Notes: generated by a model from the sequence alone, not told the origin. Positions 1-6,929 are shown, counted from the stretch's first letter. The stretch is DNA of 7,551 bases from Deltaproteobacteria bacterium (GCA_017861215.1 JAGFXN010000194.1:1-7551); one strand, 5' to 3'. Numbers and translations: made by a program.

Positions 1-405
1 TACATACCGGTAGTCGTAATCACCCTTTAGATAGGCAGATATGTTCACCTTGCAGGCAGAGTCACTGATGGACTTCAGCCGTATCGAGTAGCTGAATACC
101 GGAACGACTGACTTCACCGGTACCCTGGAATTGCCGTCAGAGTAATTCGTAATAGGGCCCGTCGCAAGCAATGTTCCGCTCCCCCTGATAGCATCAGTTT
201 CAATAAACAGCCTGCTCTTGTTGCTTTGTACCGCAGGAATGCTCTCCTCTGCCAATACTCTTTGGATCCGGGCAAAAGTGTCGTCACAACCTGCAGCAAC
301 CTGTCCGGCGGGCACGAACCCCTTCGAAGGCTGATAATTGCGTACACAGCCGGCAGATGCCAGCACTGTTACACAGTGAAGCATAATAATGATACGCTTC
401 GGCAT
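1..405 (-). CDS. Probable lipoprotein, N-terminal part (runs off the left edge)
   Basis: The frame is open for 135 codons from ATG 405-403 to the window edge with no stop, so the C-terminus is missing. The start is fixed by a strong Shine-Dalgarno, AAGAAGGAGG, six bases upstream of the ATG. The protein opens with basic residues (MPKR) and a hydrophobic stretch, then LASAGC at residues 15-20. This fits a permissive lipobox, with Cys20 as the lipidated residue and Ser at -3 instead of the usual Leu. The +2 residue is Val, not Asp, so outer-membrane sorting is plausible. The rest (residues 21-135) is soluble and polar, with Cys40 and Cys118. I do not recognise the family and assign no function. 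It lies 117 bp downstream of the zinc-ribbon gene on the same strand and could be co-transcribed with it. Confidence 0.72.
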   Translation of the reverse strand, partial: MPKRIIIMLHCVTVLASAGCVRNYQPSKGFVPAGQVAAGCDDTFARIQRVLAEESIPAVQSNKSRLFIETDAIRGSGTLLATGPITNYSDGNSRVPVKSVVPVFSYSIRLKSISDSACKVNISAYLKGDYDYRYV

Positions 406-426
406 TGCATGCCTCCTTCTTCGTCT

Positions 427-441
427 AGCAGCATAGCTGCT
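427..441. repeat. Short perfect inverted repeat in the lipoprotein 5' UTR
   Basis: AGCAGC and GCTGCT flank a 3-base ATA spacer (433-435), and four to five T follow on the plus strand (441-445). On the minus strand the hairpin lies about 20 bases upstream of the lipoprotein ribosome-binding site. A terminator role on the plus strand has no upstream plus-strand gene to serve. It could be a chance hairpin or a 5' UTR stem. Confidence 0.25.
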
Positions 442-522
442 TTTTGCAGTGGCCATAGATTGATCTCCGCGGGGCGATGGCAGCGAAAATCGTAGCTTCC
501 CTGTCAAACAGGAGCGGTTCCG

Positions 523-858
523 TCAGAGTCGCTTATCCGCGCTTACATGCAGTTGGCAATGCAGGCATTTGCGAAGGTACAACAGGGTCATGTCTTTCAT
601 GTGAAAATAGTTCCCGCACCGCGGACACCTGGCAAGGGCCGCAAAAAAGGCTATGGCGAACATGATGACGAGCCAGAATAAAAAGCCGACCAGCACTCCG
701 TTGAACATCTTGATGGCGATTCCCATCAGCGGCAAATAGGCCAGGATTATCAGCCAGAGACACCAGCGGCGTCTGCGGATTGACTTCAGCCCCCTTTTCA
801 GGGCGGCATTGTCAACAGCCTGACATTCGCTGTCCGCTGCAACTCCGTTACCGGGCAT
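523..858 (-). CDS. Small two-helix membrane protein with C-terminal zinc ribbon
   Basis: The product is 111 aa. The start at ATG 858-856 is chosen because GGAGGG lies seven bases upstream. The longer in-frame start at 945 has no comparable ribosome-binding site and would add an unlikely leader. Residues 1-31 are cytosolic-looking and end in a basic patch, KSIRRRR. Two hydrophobic helices follow (about 33-49 and 52-76), separated by a tight turn. Residues 78-101 carry CPRC and CLHC pairs (C78, C81, C98, C101), the spacing of a zinc ribbon. The positive-inside rule puts both ends in the cytoplasm. The family and role are unknown. A membrane-tethered zinc ribbon could be a redox or metal-responsive element or just a structural knob. 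No clear promoter or terminator was seen beside it. Confidence 0.7.
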   Translation of the reverse strand: MPGNGVAADSECQAVDNAALKRGLKSIRRRRWCLWLIILAYLPLMGIAIKMFNGVLVGFLFWLVIMFAIAFFAALARCPRCGNYFHMKDMTLLYLRKCLHCQLHVSADKRL

Positions 859-1381
859 CGTTATCCCTCCGTAGCTACGTTTTGTTTCCGCCAAATGCCC
901 GCAATCAGCAGTTCCAGCTGTTTGCAGCAAAGATCTTCCCGGCACGTTTCATCGCAAGCTTTACTACCCGCACCTGACAGGGGCGGCAACTGCAAACATG
1001 CAATCTTTGCAGAAAACAGCCAGATTAATGGCAATCAATTTATTGAAACAGCGACCAGATTGCAAGGGGTAATTCCTTTCCACAGCGGAAAGACTACCAT
1101 CAGAAAGGCCAGAGCCCACCACACGGCCCCAGACGCGATCATGAACTGTTGACGCCGCGCAACTTAACACTGGACTGTCTCCACCCTCGTTACGCATAAT
1201 CTCCAGAAAAAAAGGAGCCGGACGGACGTAGGTAATCGTCACGAGACCGTGGGCAAACCAGATTTCTGCTGAATTTGAGCGAAATAGTGACCCTGTTTGG
1301 CGAAAATGGGAATACGGGCCGATGAACCGCTTGCGCAGTAGAGTAATCCTACAACCGGCAGTCTCCTCCACAGGTGCAATC
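859..1381. other. Gene-poor 523-bp interval, possible mobile-element debris
   Basis: No frame here has a good start, ribosome-binding site and protein-like composition. The long minus-strand frame at 964-1389 and the plus-strand frame at 895-1152 read as unstructured mixtures. The stretch around 1285-1310 contains GTGACCCTGTTTGGCGAAAA. This resembles the repeated motifs at the ends of some IS21-type elements, judged from memory only. A 35-codon minus-strand frame at 1035-1142 encodes one hydrophobic helix but lacks a ribosome-binding site. A 6-bp hairpin (1076-1092, CTTTCC/GGAAAG) has no T-tract. The interval must also hold promoters for the divergent genes on either side, but I cannot place them convincingly. 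Confidence 0.4.
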
Positions 1382-2356
1382 ATGGGCAACCGCTACATGC
1401 AACCGCTTCGAATAACGATCCAGTGGCTTTATCTTCTGTTCATCATCTGGCTCGGCAGCCGCTTTTACCAGTTTGTCGCCCACTTCCGCAGCGGCGGCGT
1501 GACTCCAGCGGTCGAGCGCCCGGACGGGATCGAAGCGTTCCTCCCCATTGCCGCCCTGCTTGGGCTGCGCGACTGGTTCCACTCCGGCAGTATCAATCCG
1601 GTACACCCGGCAGCCGTCGTCATCCTGCTGACGGTCATCAGCCTCTCGCTGCTGCTGCGCCGCTCCTTCTGCTCGTGGATCTGCCCGGTCGGCACGCTCG
1701 AGGAACTCCTCTGGAAGCGCGGCTTCGTCCTGTTCAAACGGAATCTCCGTCTGCCGCAGTGGCTCGATGTCATCCTCCGCAGCCCGAAATACCTGCTGCT
1801 GGCGTTTTTTCTCTATTCCATCTTCCTGCTGATGCCCCCTGCCCAGGTAAGCGCTTTCATTGCCTCCGACTACAACAAGATCGCCGATGTGCGGCTGCTC
1901 GATTTTTTCCTCAACCTCTCCGGCTGGCCGCTGATCTTCATCGGCGTCCTGCTGCTCCTCTCCCTGCCGCTGCGCAACCCCTTCTGCCGCTTTCTCTGCC
2001 CCTATGGAGCGCTGCTGGGGCTGATAGCGGTTTTCTCTCCGGCAAAGGTGACCAGAGACCACGGCACCTGCGTCGCCTGCGGCGTCTGCAGCCAGTTCTG
2101 CCCGACATATATCCCGGTCATGCAGAAGACGCGGGTCCATTCGCCCGAATGCATCGGCTGCTGGCGCTGTATCAGCCACTGCCGCGCTGAAGGGGCGCTC
2201 GCCATGAAGCTTCCCGGCCGGAAAATCGCCATTCCGGGAATCATTTTTGCGCTGCTGGTTGTCCTCATCTTTCTGGGGGGAACTGTTACCGGGAAACTGG
2301 GCGGTCACTGGAAATCCGCGGTAACTGCAGCAGAGTATGGCAGGCTGCTGAAATAG
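1382..2356 (+). CDS. NapH/NosR-like membrane 4Fe-4S ferredoxin protein
   Basis: The product is 324 aa and is likely an integral-membrane electron carrier linking the quinone pool or another donor to a periplasmic or cytoplasmic redox partner. Transmembrane segments lie near residues 11-33, 75-92, 137-152, 182-198 and 281-303. Two CxxxCP motifs typical of the NapH/MauN/NosR family (FCSWICPVG, C97/C101, and FCRFLCPYG, C202/C206) precede two ferredoxin motifs. These are C230-C233-C236-C240 and C257-C260-C263-C267, which should bind two 4Fe-4S clusters. The start at 1382 has a weak AGGTG five bases upstream. An in-frame ATG at 1322 would add 20 polar residues with no ribosome-binding site, and ATG 1397 is also possible. 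No NapG, NapA or NosZ lies nearby, so the partner is unknown and the symbol napH would be overcalling. A T7 run at 2389-2395 follows, but no proper terminator stem abuts it. Confidence 0.85.
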   Translation: MGNRYMQPLRITIQWLYLLFIIWLGSRFYQFVAHFRSGGVTPAVERPDGIEAFLPIAALLGLRDWFHSGSINPVHPAAVVILLTVISLSLLLRRSFCSWICPVGTLEELLWKRGFVLFKRNLRLPQWLDVILRSPKYLLLAFFLYSIFLLMPPAQVSAFIASDYNKIADVRLLDFFLNLSGWPLIFIGVLLLLSLPLRNPFCRFLCPYGALLGLIAVFSPAKVTRDHGTCVACGVCSQFCPTYIPVMQKTRVHSPECIGCWRCISHCRAEGALAMKLPGRKIAIPGIIFALLVVLIFLGGTVTGKLGGHWKSAVTAAEYGRLLK

Positions 2357-2403
2357 AGGCTCGGGGCAGAGCAGCAAGTATGGCGCAGTTTTTTTGCTCT
2401 TCT

Positions 2404-2432
2404 CTGGCATCAAGAAAAGTCAGTGGTATAAT
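2404..2432 (+). promoter_or_regulatory. Sigma70 extended -10 promoter of mscL
   Basis: A perfect TATAAT (2427-2432) is preceded by TG at 2424-2425, giving the extended -10 TGGTATAAT. CTGGCA (2404-2409, 4 of 6 matches to TTGACA) lies 17 bp upstream. Transcription would start near 2439, giving a 5' UTR of about 27 nt that contains the AAGGAGG of mscL. This suggests mscL is transcribed independently of the ferredoxin gene. Confidence 0.75.
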
Positions 2433-2465
2433 TAAGCTTATTTCACGGTTTCAAGGAGGCTTGTC

Positions 2466-2903
2466 ATGTCCATGATGCAGGAATTCAAGGAGTTTGCCGT
2501 TAAAGGGAGCGTGGTTGATCTGGCTGTGGGTGTCATCATCGGCGGTGCTTTCGGCAAGATTGTCACATCTTTTGTCAGTGACATTGTCATGCCGCCCCTC
2601 GGGATGGCCATGGGTAAGGTGAACTTCACCGATCTTTTCATCGATCTCTCCGGAAAAGGGTTCACCTCCCTGAAGGCGGCAAAAGATGCCGGAGCGCCGG
2701 TTATCAGCTACGGCGTATTCATCAATACGCTCCTGGATTTTGTGATCATCGCCTTTGTTATTTTCATGGTCATCAAACAGATCAACCGCTTGAAAAAAGA
2801 GCCGGCTCCGGCTCCGCCAAATACCAAGGATTGCCCCTTCTGCTGCTCAGCCATACCGATGCCGGCCACGCGCTGTCCACACTGCACCTCCGAGTTTGCC
2901 TAG
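2466..2903 (+). CDS. mscL: Large-conductance mechanosensitive channel MscL, zinc-ribbon variant
   Basis: The product is 145 aa, an inner-membrane homopentameric channel that opens under membrane tension to release solutes during hypo-osmotic shock. The start is supported by AAGGAGG six bases upstream. The N-terminal amphipathic helix (EFKEFAVKGSVVDLAVGVIIGGAFGK begins at residue 6) and TM1 carry the family's conserved small-residue pore motif. The periplasmic loop spans roughly residues 45-80. TM2 (about 83-104, ending VIKQINRLKK) is followed by the acidic/proline linker EPAPAPPNTK. The usual C-terminal bundle helix is replaced by a zinc ribbon at residues 123-140: C123xxC126 and C137xxC140, with an extra Cys127. 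The hydrophobic core is intact, so the channel should function. The cytoplasmic tail may bind Zn2+ instead of forming the helical bundle. Confidence 0.95.
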   Translation: MSMMQEFKEFAVKGSVVDLAVGVIIGGAFGKIVTSFVSDIVMPPLGMAMGKVNFTDLFIDLSGKGFTSLKAAKDAGAPVISYGVFINTLLDFVIIAFVIFMVIKQINRLKKEPAPAPPNTKDCPFCCSAIPMPATRCPHCTSEFA

Positions 2904-2922
2904 AAATTCGCCCGGGCAGCAG

Positions 2923-2944
2923 CTGACCGGCAGTTTGCCGGCAG
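2923..2944. other. GC-rich hairpin just downstream of mscL
   Basis: CCGGCA (2927-2932) pairs with TGCCGG (2936-2941) around a GTT loop. CTG/CAG extend the stem after one bulged A. It starts 20 bases past the mscL stop but has no following T-tract, so it is not a canonical intrinsic terminator. It could protect the 3' end or assist Rho-dependent termination. Confidence 0.35.
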
Positions 2945-3021
2945 GAACATCTTCTGGAAGAGCATTCTGCCAGGGATATTGCTGTGTGGCAGTTGGCGTC
3001 TTCATCTGGCTGCAGAGCGGA

Positions 3022-3038
3022 CAGCAATGTGATTGCTG
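3022..3038. other. Perfect 7-bp hairpin past the minus-strand operon end
   Basis: CAGCAAT (3022-3028) and ATTGCTG (3032-3038) flank a GTG spacer. Read on the minus strand it lies about 10 bases past the stop of the VTT-domain gene and would be the last element of the efflux operon transcript. No T-run follows on either strand, so any terminator role is uncertain. Confidence 0.35.
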
Positions 3039-3047
3039 CGGGGAGGT

Positions 3048-3722
3048 CTACCTGTTGCCGGTGAATCTGCTGTAGAGTGCCGGCAGCAGGGCAAAAAGGC
3101 CGAGTAGCGCAAATGATGCGAGGAGCTGCGGCGAAGCAATAGAAGAGACTGAATCAATTTTAGCAAGAGAGGAGCCGGCATTCACATAGACAAACGCACC
3201 GGGGATTATCCCGAAAAATGTGCCGATGACAAAGGTGCGCAGCGGCAGTCGGGTAATGCCGGCTGCCAGGTTGATCAGAAAAAACGGAAAGAGCGGTACC
3301 AGCCGCAGAAACAGCAGATAGTTGAGACCTCTCCTGGCGAGTTCCCTGTTAAGCCCCTCCAGCCTATCACCGAATTTCCCGCGGACGAAATCACCGGCAA
3401 GATAGCGGGTGACGAGAAATGACAGTATGGCACCGATAGTGGCCGCGGTCACCGCACAGACTGTCCCGGTAAGCGTGCCGAACAGCGCTCCGGCAGCCAG
3501 CGACATGACCGCGGCGCCGGGGAGGGCAAGCGCGGTCTGGACGATGTAGACGGCAATGAACGCCGCCAGCACCGCCGGAGCATGGGAAGTGTAGTAGGCC
3601 TGCAGTAACTGCCGATGTTCCTTCAGCGCAGCGAGCGAAAGGAATCGCCCTAGGTCAAACCAGAAGAAAAGGGCGACGAGCAGGACAACGGCAGCCAGAA
3701 GAAACTGTTTACCTCTGGACAT
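3048..3722 (-). CDS. TVP38/TMEM64 family (VTT domain) membrane protein
   Basis: The product is 224 aa. TM helices fall near residues 6-24, 49-67, 72-92, 93-107, 137-155, 163-182 and 199-216. The VTT/SNARE-associated domain is recognised from the GALFG motif (78-82) and the conserved R-x-x-P-x-x-P block FLRLVPLFPFFLINLAAG (138-155), with N151 and the following glycines. The family includes DedA-like and VTT proteins that act as lipid scramblases or proton-coupled transporters in several organisms, and the bacterial substrates are mostly unknown. The start at 3722 has GGAGG four bases upstream. It lies 9 nt beyond the in-frame stop of the permease gene, so it is the last gene of the efflux operon. 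The frameshifted permease frame would instead end at 3709, overlapping this gene's start. It could be an envelope-lipid accessory to the pump, but that is inference. Confidence 0.85.
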   Translation of the reverse strand: MSRGKQFLLAAVVLLVALFFWFDLGRFLSLAALKEHRQLLQAYYTSHAPAVLAAFIAVYIVQTALALPGAAVMSLAAGALFGTLTGTVCAVTAATIGAILSFLVTRYLAGDFVRGKFGDRLEGLNRELARRGLNYLLFLRLVPLFPFFLINLAAGITRLPLRTFVIGTFFGIIPGAFVYVNAGSSLAKIDSVSSIASPQLLASFALLGLFALLPALYSRFTGNR

Positions 3723-3731
3723 GCGGCCTCC

Positions 3732-4947
3732 CTACTCGTAGCGGAGTGCATCGATCGGGTTGAGGGAAGCTGCTTTTCTGGCGGGATAGAAACCGAAAAA
3801 AATGCCGATGACTGCCGAGAAGAAGAAGGCGATCGATACCGACTCGACCGAGATGAGCGTCGGCCAGGAGAGCAGATTGGAAACAACTGTAGCGCCGGCC
3901 GCGCCGAGGATTATACCGGTAATGCCGCCGATCATGGTGAGGAGCACGAAACTGCAGCAGGATGTCGTTACGTCGGGCACCGATAGCCATCCTGATGCCG
4001 ATTTCGCGGGTGCGTTCCGTTACTGAGACCAGCATGATGTTCATGATGCCGATGCCGCCGACGATCAGCGAAATGGAGGCGACGGCGCCAAGCAGCAGCG
4101 ACATCGCCTTGGACGACTGTTCGGCAACCGCCAGAATCTCGGAAAGGTTGCGGGTCGAGTAGTCCGGATCCTTGCTGTTGGTGATCCGGTGCCGCTGGTC
4201 AAGCAACGCCTTGATCTCCTCCTCCGCTTTGCCCAGCAGATCCTCACTTTTGGCTTTTACCATGATCGCCCCGACCATGTTCGGCCTCTGGGTGCGGACA
4301 AGATTGCGCTGCGCCGTCCGCAGCGGCACAAAGATCGAGTCGTCCTGATCCTGCCCCTGCGGCGACTGCCCTTTGCGGTCGAGGATGCCGATGACCGTGA
4401 ACGGTACTTTCTTGATACGAATGATCTTGCCGACCGGATCGTCCGAGCCGAAGAGATTCTCGGCAACCGTCTGTCCGAGCAGGCAGACCTTGGCGGCACC
4501 GTCGACATCCTGCTGCTCGATGCTGCGACCGGCAGCTACGCCCCATTCGCGGATGGCTAACAGTTCCGGGGTAGTCCCCATGACAACCGTGGACCAGTTC
4601 ATGTTGCCGTAAACTGCCAGTGCCGTGCTTCTCGTTGTCGGTGCCGCTGTCTCGACCGAAGGGCATTCATTGACGATCGCCTTGGCATCATCACTGGTCA
4701 GCGTCTGCGCCCCGCCGCTGCCGGTGCGGAGCCCGCCGCTGGTGGTCGAACCGGGAAGGACAAGGATGATGTTGCTGCCGATGCTGGCTATCTGCTGGGA
4801 GATGACATGCCTGGCACCGGAACCGACCGCCATCATGGCAATCACCGCGGCAATGCCGATGATGATGCCGAGCATGGTCAGAAAGGAGCGCATCTTGTTG
4901 GTACGCAGGGCACGGAGGGCTATTTTAAGGGTCTGGAGAAAGTCCAT
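3732..4947 (-). pseudogene. MacB-type ABC transporter permease, frameshifted
   Basis: This is the inner-membrane permease of a MacAB-like efflux pump, lacking a fused ATPase domain. From ATG 4947, which overlaps the ATPase stop in TAATG, the frame reads normally for 333 residues. It covers TM1 (about 20-43), the MacB periplasmic core domain (about 44-275), TM2 (about 282-308) and the coupling stretch TERTREIGIRMAIGARRNDI. It then breaks at 3948/3947. The expected FLVEAVLLT reads F, then jumps to VLLT in another frame, which continues for 71 residues through TM3 and TM4 to ALRYE and a stop at 3734-3732. Restoring family spacing needs about 11 extra bases, giving a 408-aa protein. As written, translation ends at 3709 with an alien 79-residue basic tail and no TM3/TM4. 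Either a real inactivating deletion or a sequence error is possible. The symbol macB is withheld because the ATPase is a separate protein. Confidence 0.85.
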
Positions 4948-5627
4948 TATTTTGTATCGCCGATAATGAGACCGTCACGGAACGTGATGCGCCGCCCGGC
5001 ATACGCCGCCACATCCGCCTCGTGCGTAACCATGATGATCGTTATCCCCTGCCGGTTGAGAGCGGTAAAGAGGGTCATGATCTCTGCACTGGTGCTGCTG
5101 TCAAGGTTGCCGGTCGGCTCGTCGGCAAGGATGACCGCCGGATCGTTGACCAGCGCCCGGGCAATTGCCACGCGCTGCTGCTGACCGCCGGAAAGCTGGC
5201 TGGGATGATTGTTCTCCTTGCCGGCCAGCCCGACCATCTCCATGGCTGCCAGAGCCTTGACGTGCCGATCCTTTGGCTGAAAGCCGGCATAGATCAGCGG
5301 CAGTTCCACATTCTCCACCGCCGGGGTTCTTGCCAGCAGGTTGAACCCCTGAAAGACAAAGCCGAGCTTTCTGTTCCTGATCTCCGCCAGCTGATTGGCG
5401 TTCATACCGCCGACATCGACTCCGTCAAGCAGGTAGCTGCCGGAAGTCGGCCGGTCCAGACAGCCGAGCACGTTCATGCAGGTTGACTTGCCGCTCCCGG
5501 AAGCCCCCATGATGGCCACAAACTCACCCGGTGCAACATCAAAGGATACCCCTTTCAGTGCTGCAAACTGCTGGTCCCCCATGCTAAACACCCGGCGGAT
5601 ATCGGTGAGCGAAATGACACGGTTCAT
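4947..5627 (-). CDS. MacB/LolD-type ABC transporter ATPase
   Basis: The product is 226 aa, a cytoplasmic nucleotide-binding subunit powering the adjacent permease. All motifs are intact. Walker A is GASGSGKST (41-49), the Q-loop is Q93 in FVFQGFNLL, the signature is LSGGQ (145-149), Walker B is VILADE (165-170) with PTGNLD as the D-loop region, and the switch histidine is H202 in THE. Length and motif wording match the MacB/LolD/FtsE family. The start lies 3 nt past the adaptor stop. The nearest purine-rich stretch (GGGGAGG, inside the adaptor gene) is about 12 bases upstream, so translational coupling is likely. The stop overlaps the permease ATG by one base. LolD is an alternative by sequence alone. 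The HlyD-like adaptor next door argues for efflux over lipoprotein release. Confidence 0.92.
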   Translation of the reverse strand: MNRVISLTDIRRVFSMGDQQFAALKGVSFDVAPGEFVAIMGASGSGKSTCMNVLGCLDRPTSGSYLLDGVDVGGMNANQLAEIRNRKLGFVFQGFNLLARTPAVENVELPLIYAGFQPKDRHVKALAAMEMVGLAGKENNHPSQLSGGQQQRVAIARALVNDPAVILADEPTGNLDSSTSAEIMTLFTALNRQGITIIMVTHEADVAAYAGRRITFRDGLIIGDTK

Positions 5628-5630
5628 ATA

Positions 5631-6854
5631 TTAGAAGGGCCTCCCCATCGGGCTTCCCGTGCTGCCGCTCTTCTTCTTCGCATCGCCGCCGCTCTGCTCG
5701 ATAATCACCTCATCACCCTCTTGCAGCGCTCCTTCAACCAGCTCTATGCTATTGCTGCTGGCAATGCCGGTCTTGATCGGCACCGCCACCGGCTTGCCGT
5801 CCTTGAGCACGAAAACCTGCTGGCTGCCGCCTTTGCGTTCGCCCTTGCCGGCAGCAGTGGCCGCCCCCCCCTGTTTGTCCTTGCCGGCGGCAGACTTGCT
5901 TTCAACCCCTTTGGGCTTGAAACGGAGCGCGGCAGGTGGAATCTTCAACACGTCATCCTTTTTCGCCACCTGAATGGAGACATTGGCTGTCATTCCCGGT
6001 TTCAGCTTGAGTTCGGAATTATCGACATTGACAACGACGACGTAAGTGACCACGTTCTGGGTAATAACCGGAGAGGAGCGGATCTGCACCACCTTGCCAA
6101 TGAATTTCTGCTCCGGATAGGCATCGACCGTAAAGGTGGCGGACTGCCCGAGAACCGCCCGGCTGATGTCCGCCTCGTCAACACTCACCTCAATCTGCAT
6201 CTTGGTGAGATCCTGGGCAATGGTGAAGAGTGTCGGCGTCTGGAAAGAGGCGGCAACCGTCTGGCCGACATCGATGGCGCGGGAGATGACAACCCCGTCA
6301 ACCGGTGAGCGGATGATGGAGTAGCGCAGATTGGTTCTTGCCTGCAGCAGCGCCCCCCTGGTCTGCGCCAGCGAGCCTTCGGCGGCCCGGAGAGAGCTCT
6401 TTGCCGACTGCAAGGCTGTCTCGGCCACGTCATAGTCACTCTGCGAGATGATCCCGTCAGCCAGCAGCTTTTTGTTGCGCTGCAAGGTACGGTCGGCATC
6501 AGCCAGCACGACTTTTGCCTTCATCAGGTTGGCCTCGGCGCTGAGCGCATTCCCCTGCGCCTGCTCGACAGCGGCATTGAAGAGAGACGGGTCTATTTCG
6601 GCAATCGGCTGCCCTTTCCTCACCGGGGAGTTATAGTCGACATACAGCTTCTGGATCGTACCGGAGACCTGGGTACCGACCTGAACAGTGGTTACCGCCG
6701 AGAGGTTGCCGGTTGCCGCGACCGTGGCAACGACCGAGCCCCGCTCGACCTTCATGCTCTTGTAAGTGATTTCCGGTTTTCTGGATTTGACGGCATACAA
6801 GCCGGCGGCTGCAAGGACGATGACAGCGGCGGCAGCAATAAGATATTTATTCAT
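5631..6854 (-). CDS. MacA-like periplasmic adaptor (HlyD/MFP family)
   Basis: The product is 407 aa, anchored by one N-terminal helix (residues 4-22) with the remainder periplasmic, bridging the ABC permease to a TolC-type channel. Two lipoyl half-motifs (about 58-90 and 180-211, with RSPVDGVV at 182-189) flank a coiled-coil hairpin (92-172). The hairpin tip contains R126-x3-L130-x6-S137, the RLS motif used by MacA/AcrA-type adaptors to dock TolC. A beta-barrel domain (about 220-297) and a membrane-proximal domain (about 345-387) follow. Residues 312-345 are an unusual Lys/Gly/Ala-rich insertion, and the C-terminus is also Lys/Gly/Ser-rich. ATG 6854 is preferred over 6869 because GAGGAG sits just upstream and the hydrophobic helix then begins at residue 4. 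The substrate is unknown and macrolide transport is not implied. Confidence 0.92.
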   Translation of the reverse strand: MNKYLIAAAAVIVLAAAGLYAVKSRKPEITYKSMKVERGSVVATVAATGNLSAVTTVQVGTQVSGTIQKLYVDYNSPVRKGQPIAEIDPSLFNAAVEQAQGNALSAEANLMKAKVVLADADRTLQRNKKLLADGIISQSDYDVAETALQSAKSSLRAAEGSLAQTRGALLQARTNLRYSIIRSPVDGVVISRAIDVGQTVAASFQTPTLFTIAQDLTKMQIEVSVDEADISRAVLGQSATFTVDAYPEQKFIGKVVQIRSSPVITQNVVTYVVVVNVDNSELKLKPGMTANVSIQVAKKDDVLKIPPAALRFKPKGVESKSAAGKDKQGGAATAAGKGERKGGSQQVFVLKDGKPVAVPIKTGIASSNSIELVEGALQEGDEVIIEQSGGDAKKKSGSTGSPMGRPF

Positions 6855-6929
6855 GGACTCCTCAAACATCGCCTACAAAGTCATGATACGGATAATCAGC
6901 ATACCACCCTTTCCCTCTCCCGGCGAAAC

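Noticed and set aside
114..347. 77-codon minus-strand frame
   Set aside because: It lies out of frame inside the lipoprotein gene (1-405), which has a strong ribosome-binding site and a lipobox.
502..507. Minus-strand TTGACA upstream of the lipoprotein gene
   Set aside because: No acceptable -10 hexamer lies 16-18 bp downstream, so I do not call a promoter.
2344..2396. GCTGCT/AGCAGC repeat and T7 run after the ferredoxin gene as a terminator
   Set aside because: The stem has a long loop and ends more than ten bases before the T-run, so it is not a canonical intrinsic terminator.
1349..2413. Long minus-strand open frame (354 codons) opposite the ferredoxin gene
   Set aside because: It is the antisense shadow of a GC-rich gene. 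Its protein is charged and glutamine-rich without domains, whereas the plus-strand frame has perfect ferredoxin motifs.
4189..4560. Plus-strand frame opposite the permease, and similar frames opposite the ATPase (5022-5486) and adaptor (5721-6308)
   Set aside because: These are shadows of conserved minus-strand genes, with no ribosome-binding sites and no recognisable domains.
6880..6905. Possible sigma54 site TGGTATG-N4-TTATC upstream of macA
   Set aside because: The -24 half fits but the -12 half lacks the essential GC of TTGCA. It is too weak to call, though worth testing because it would undermine the attenuator model.
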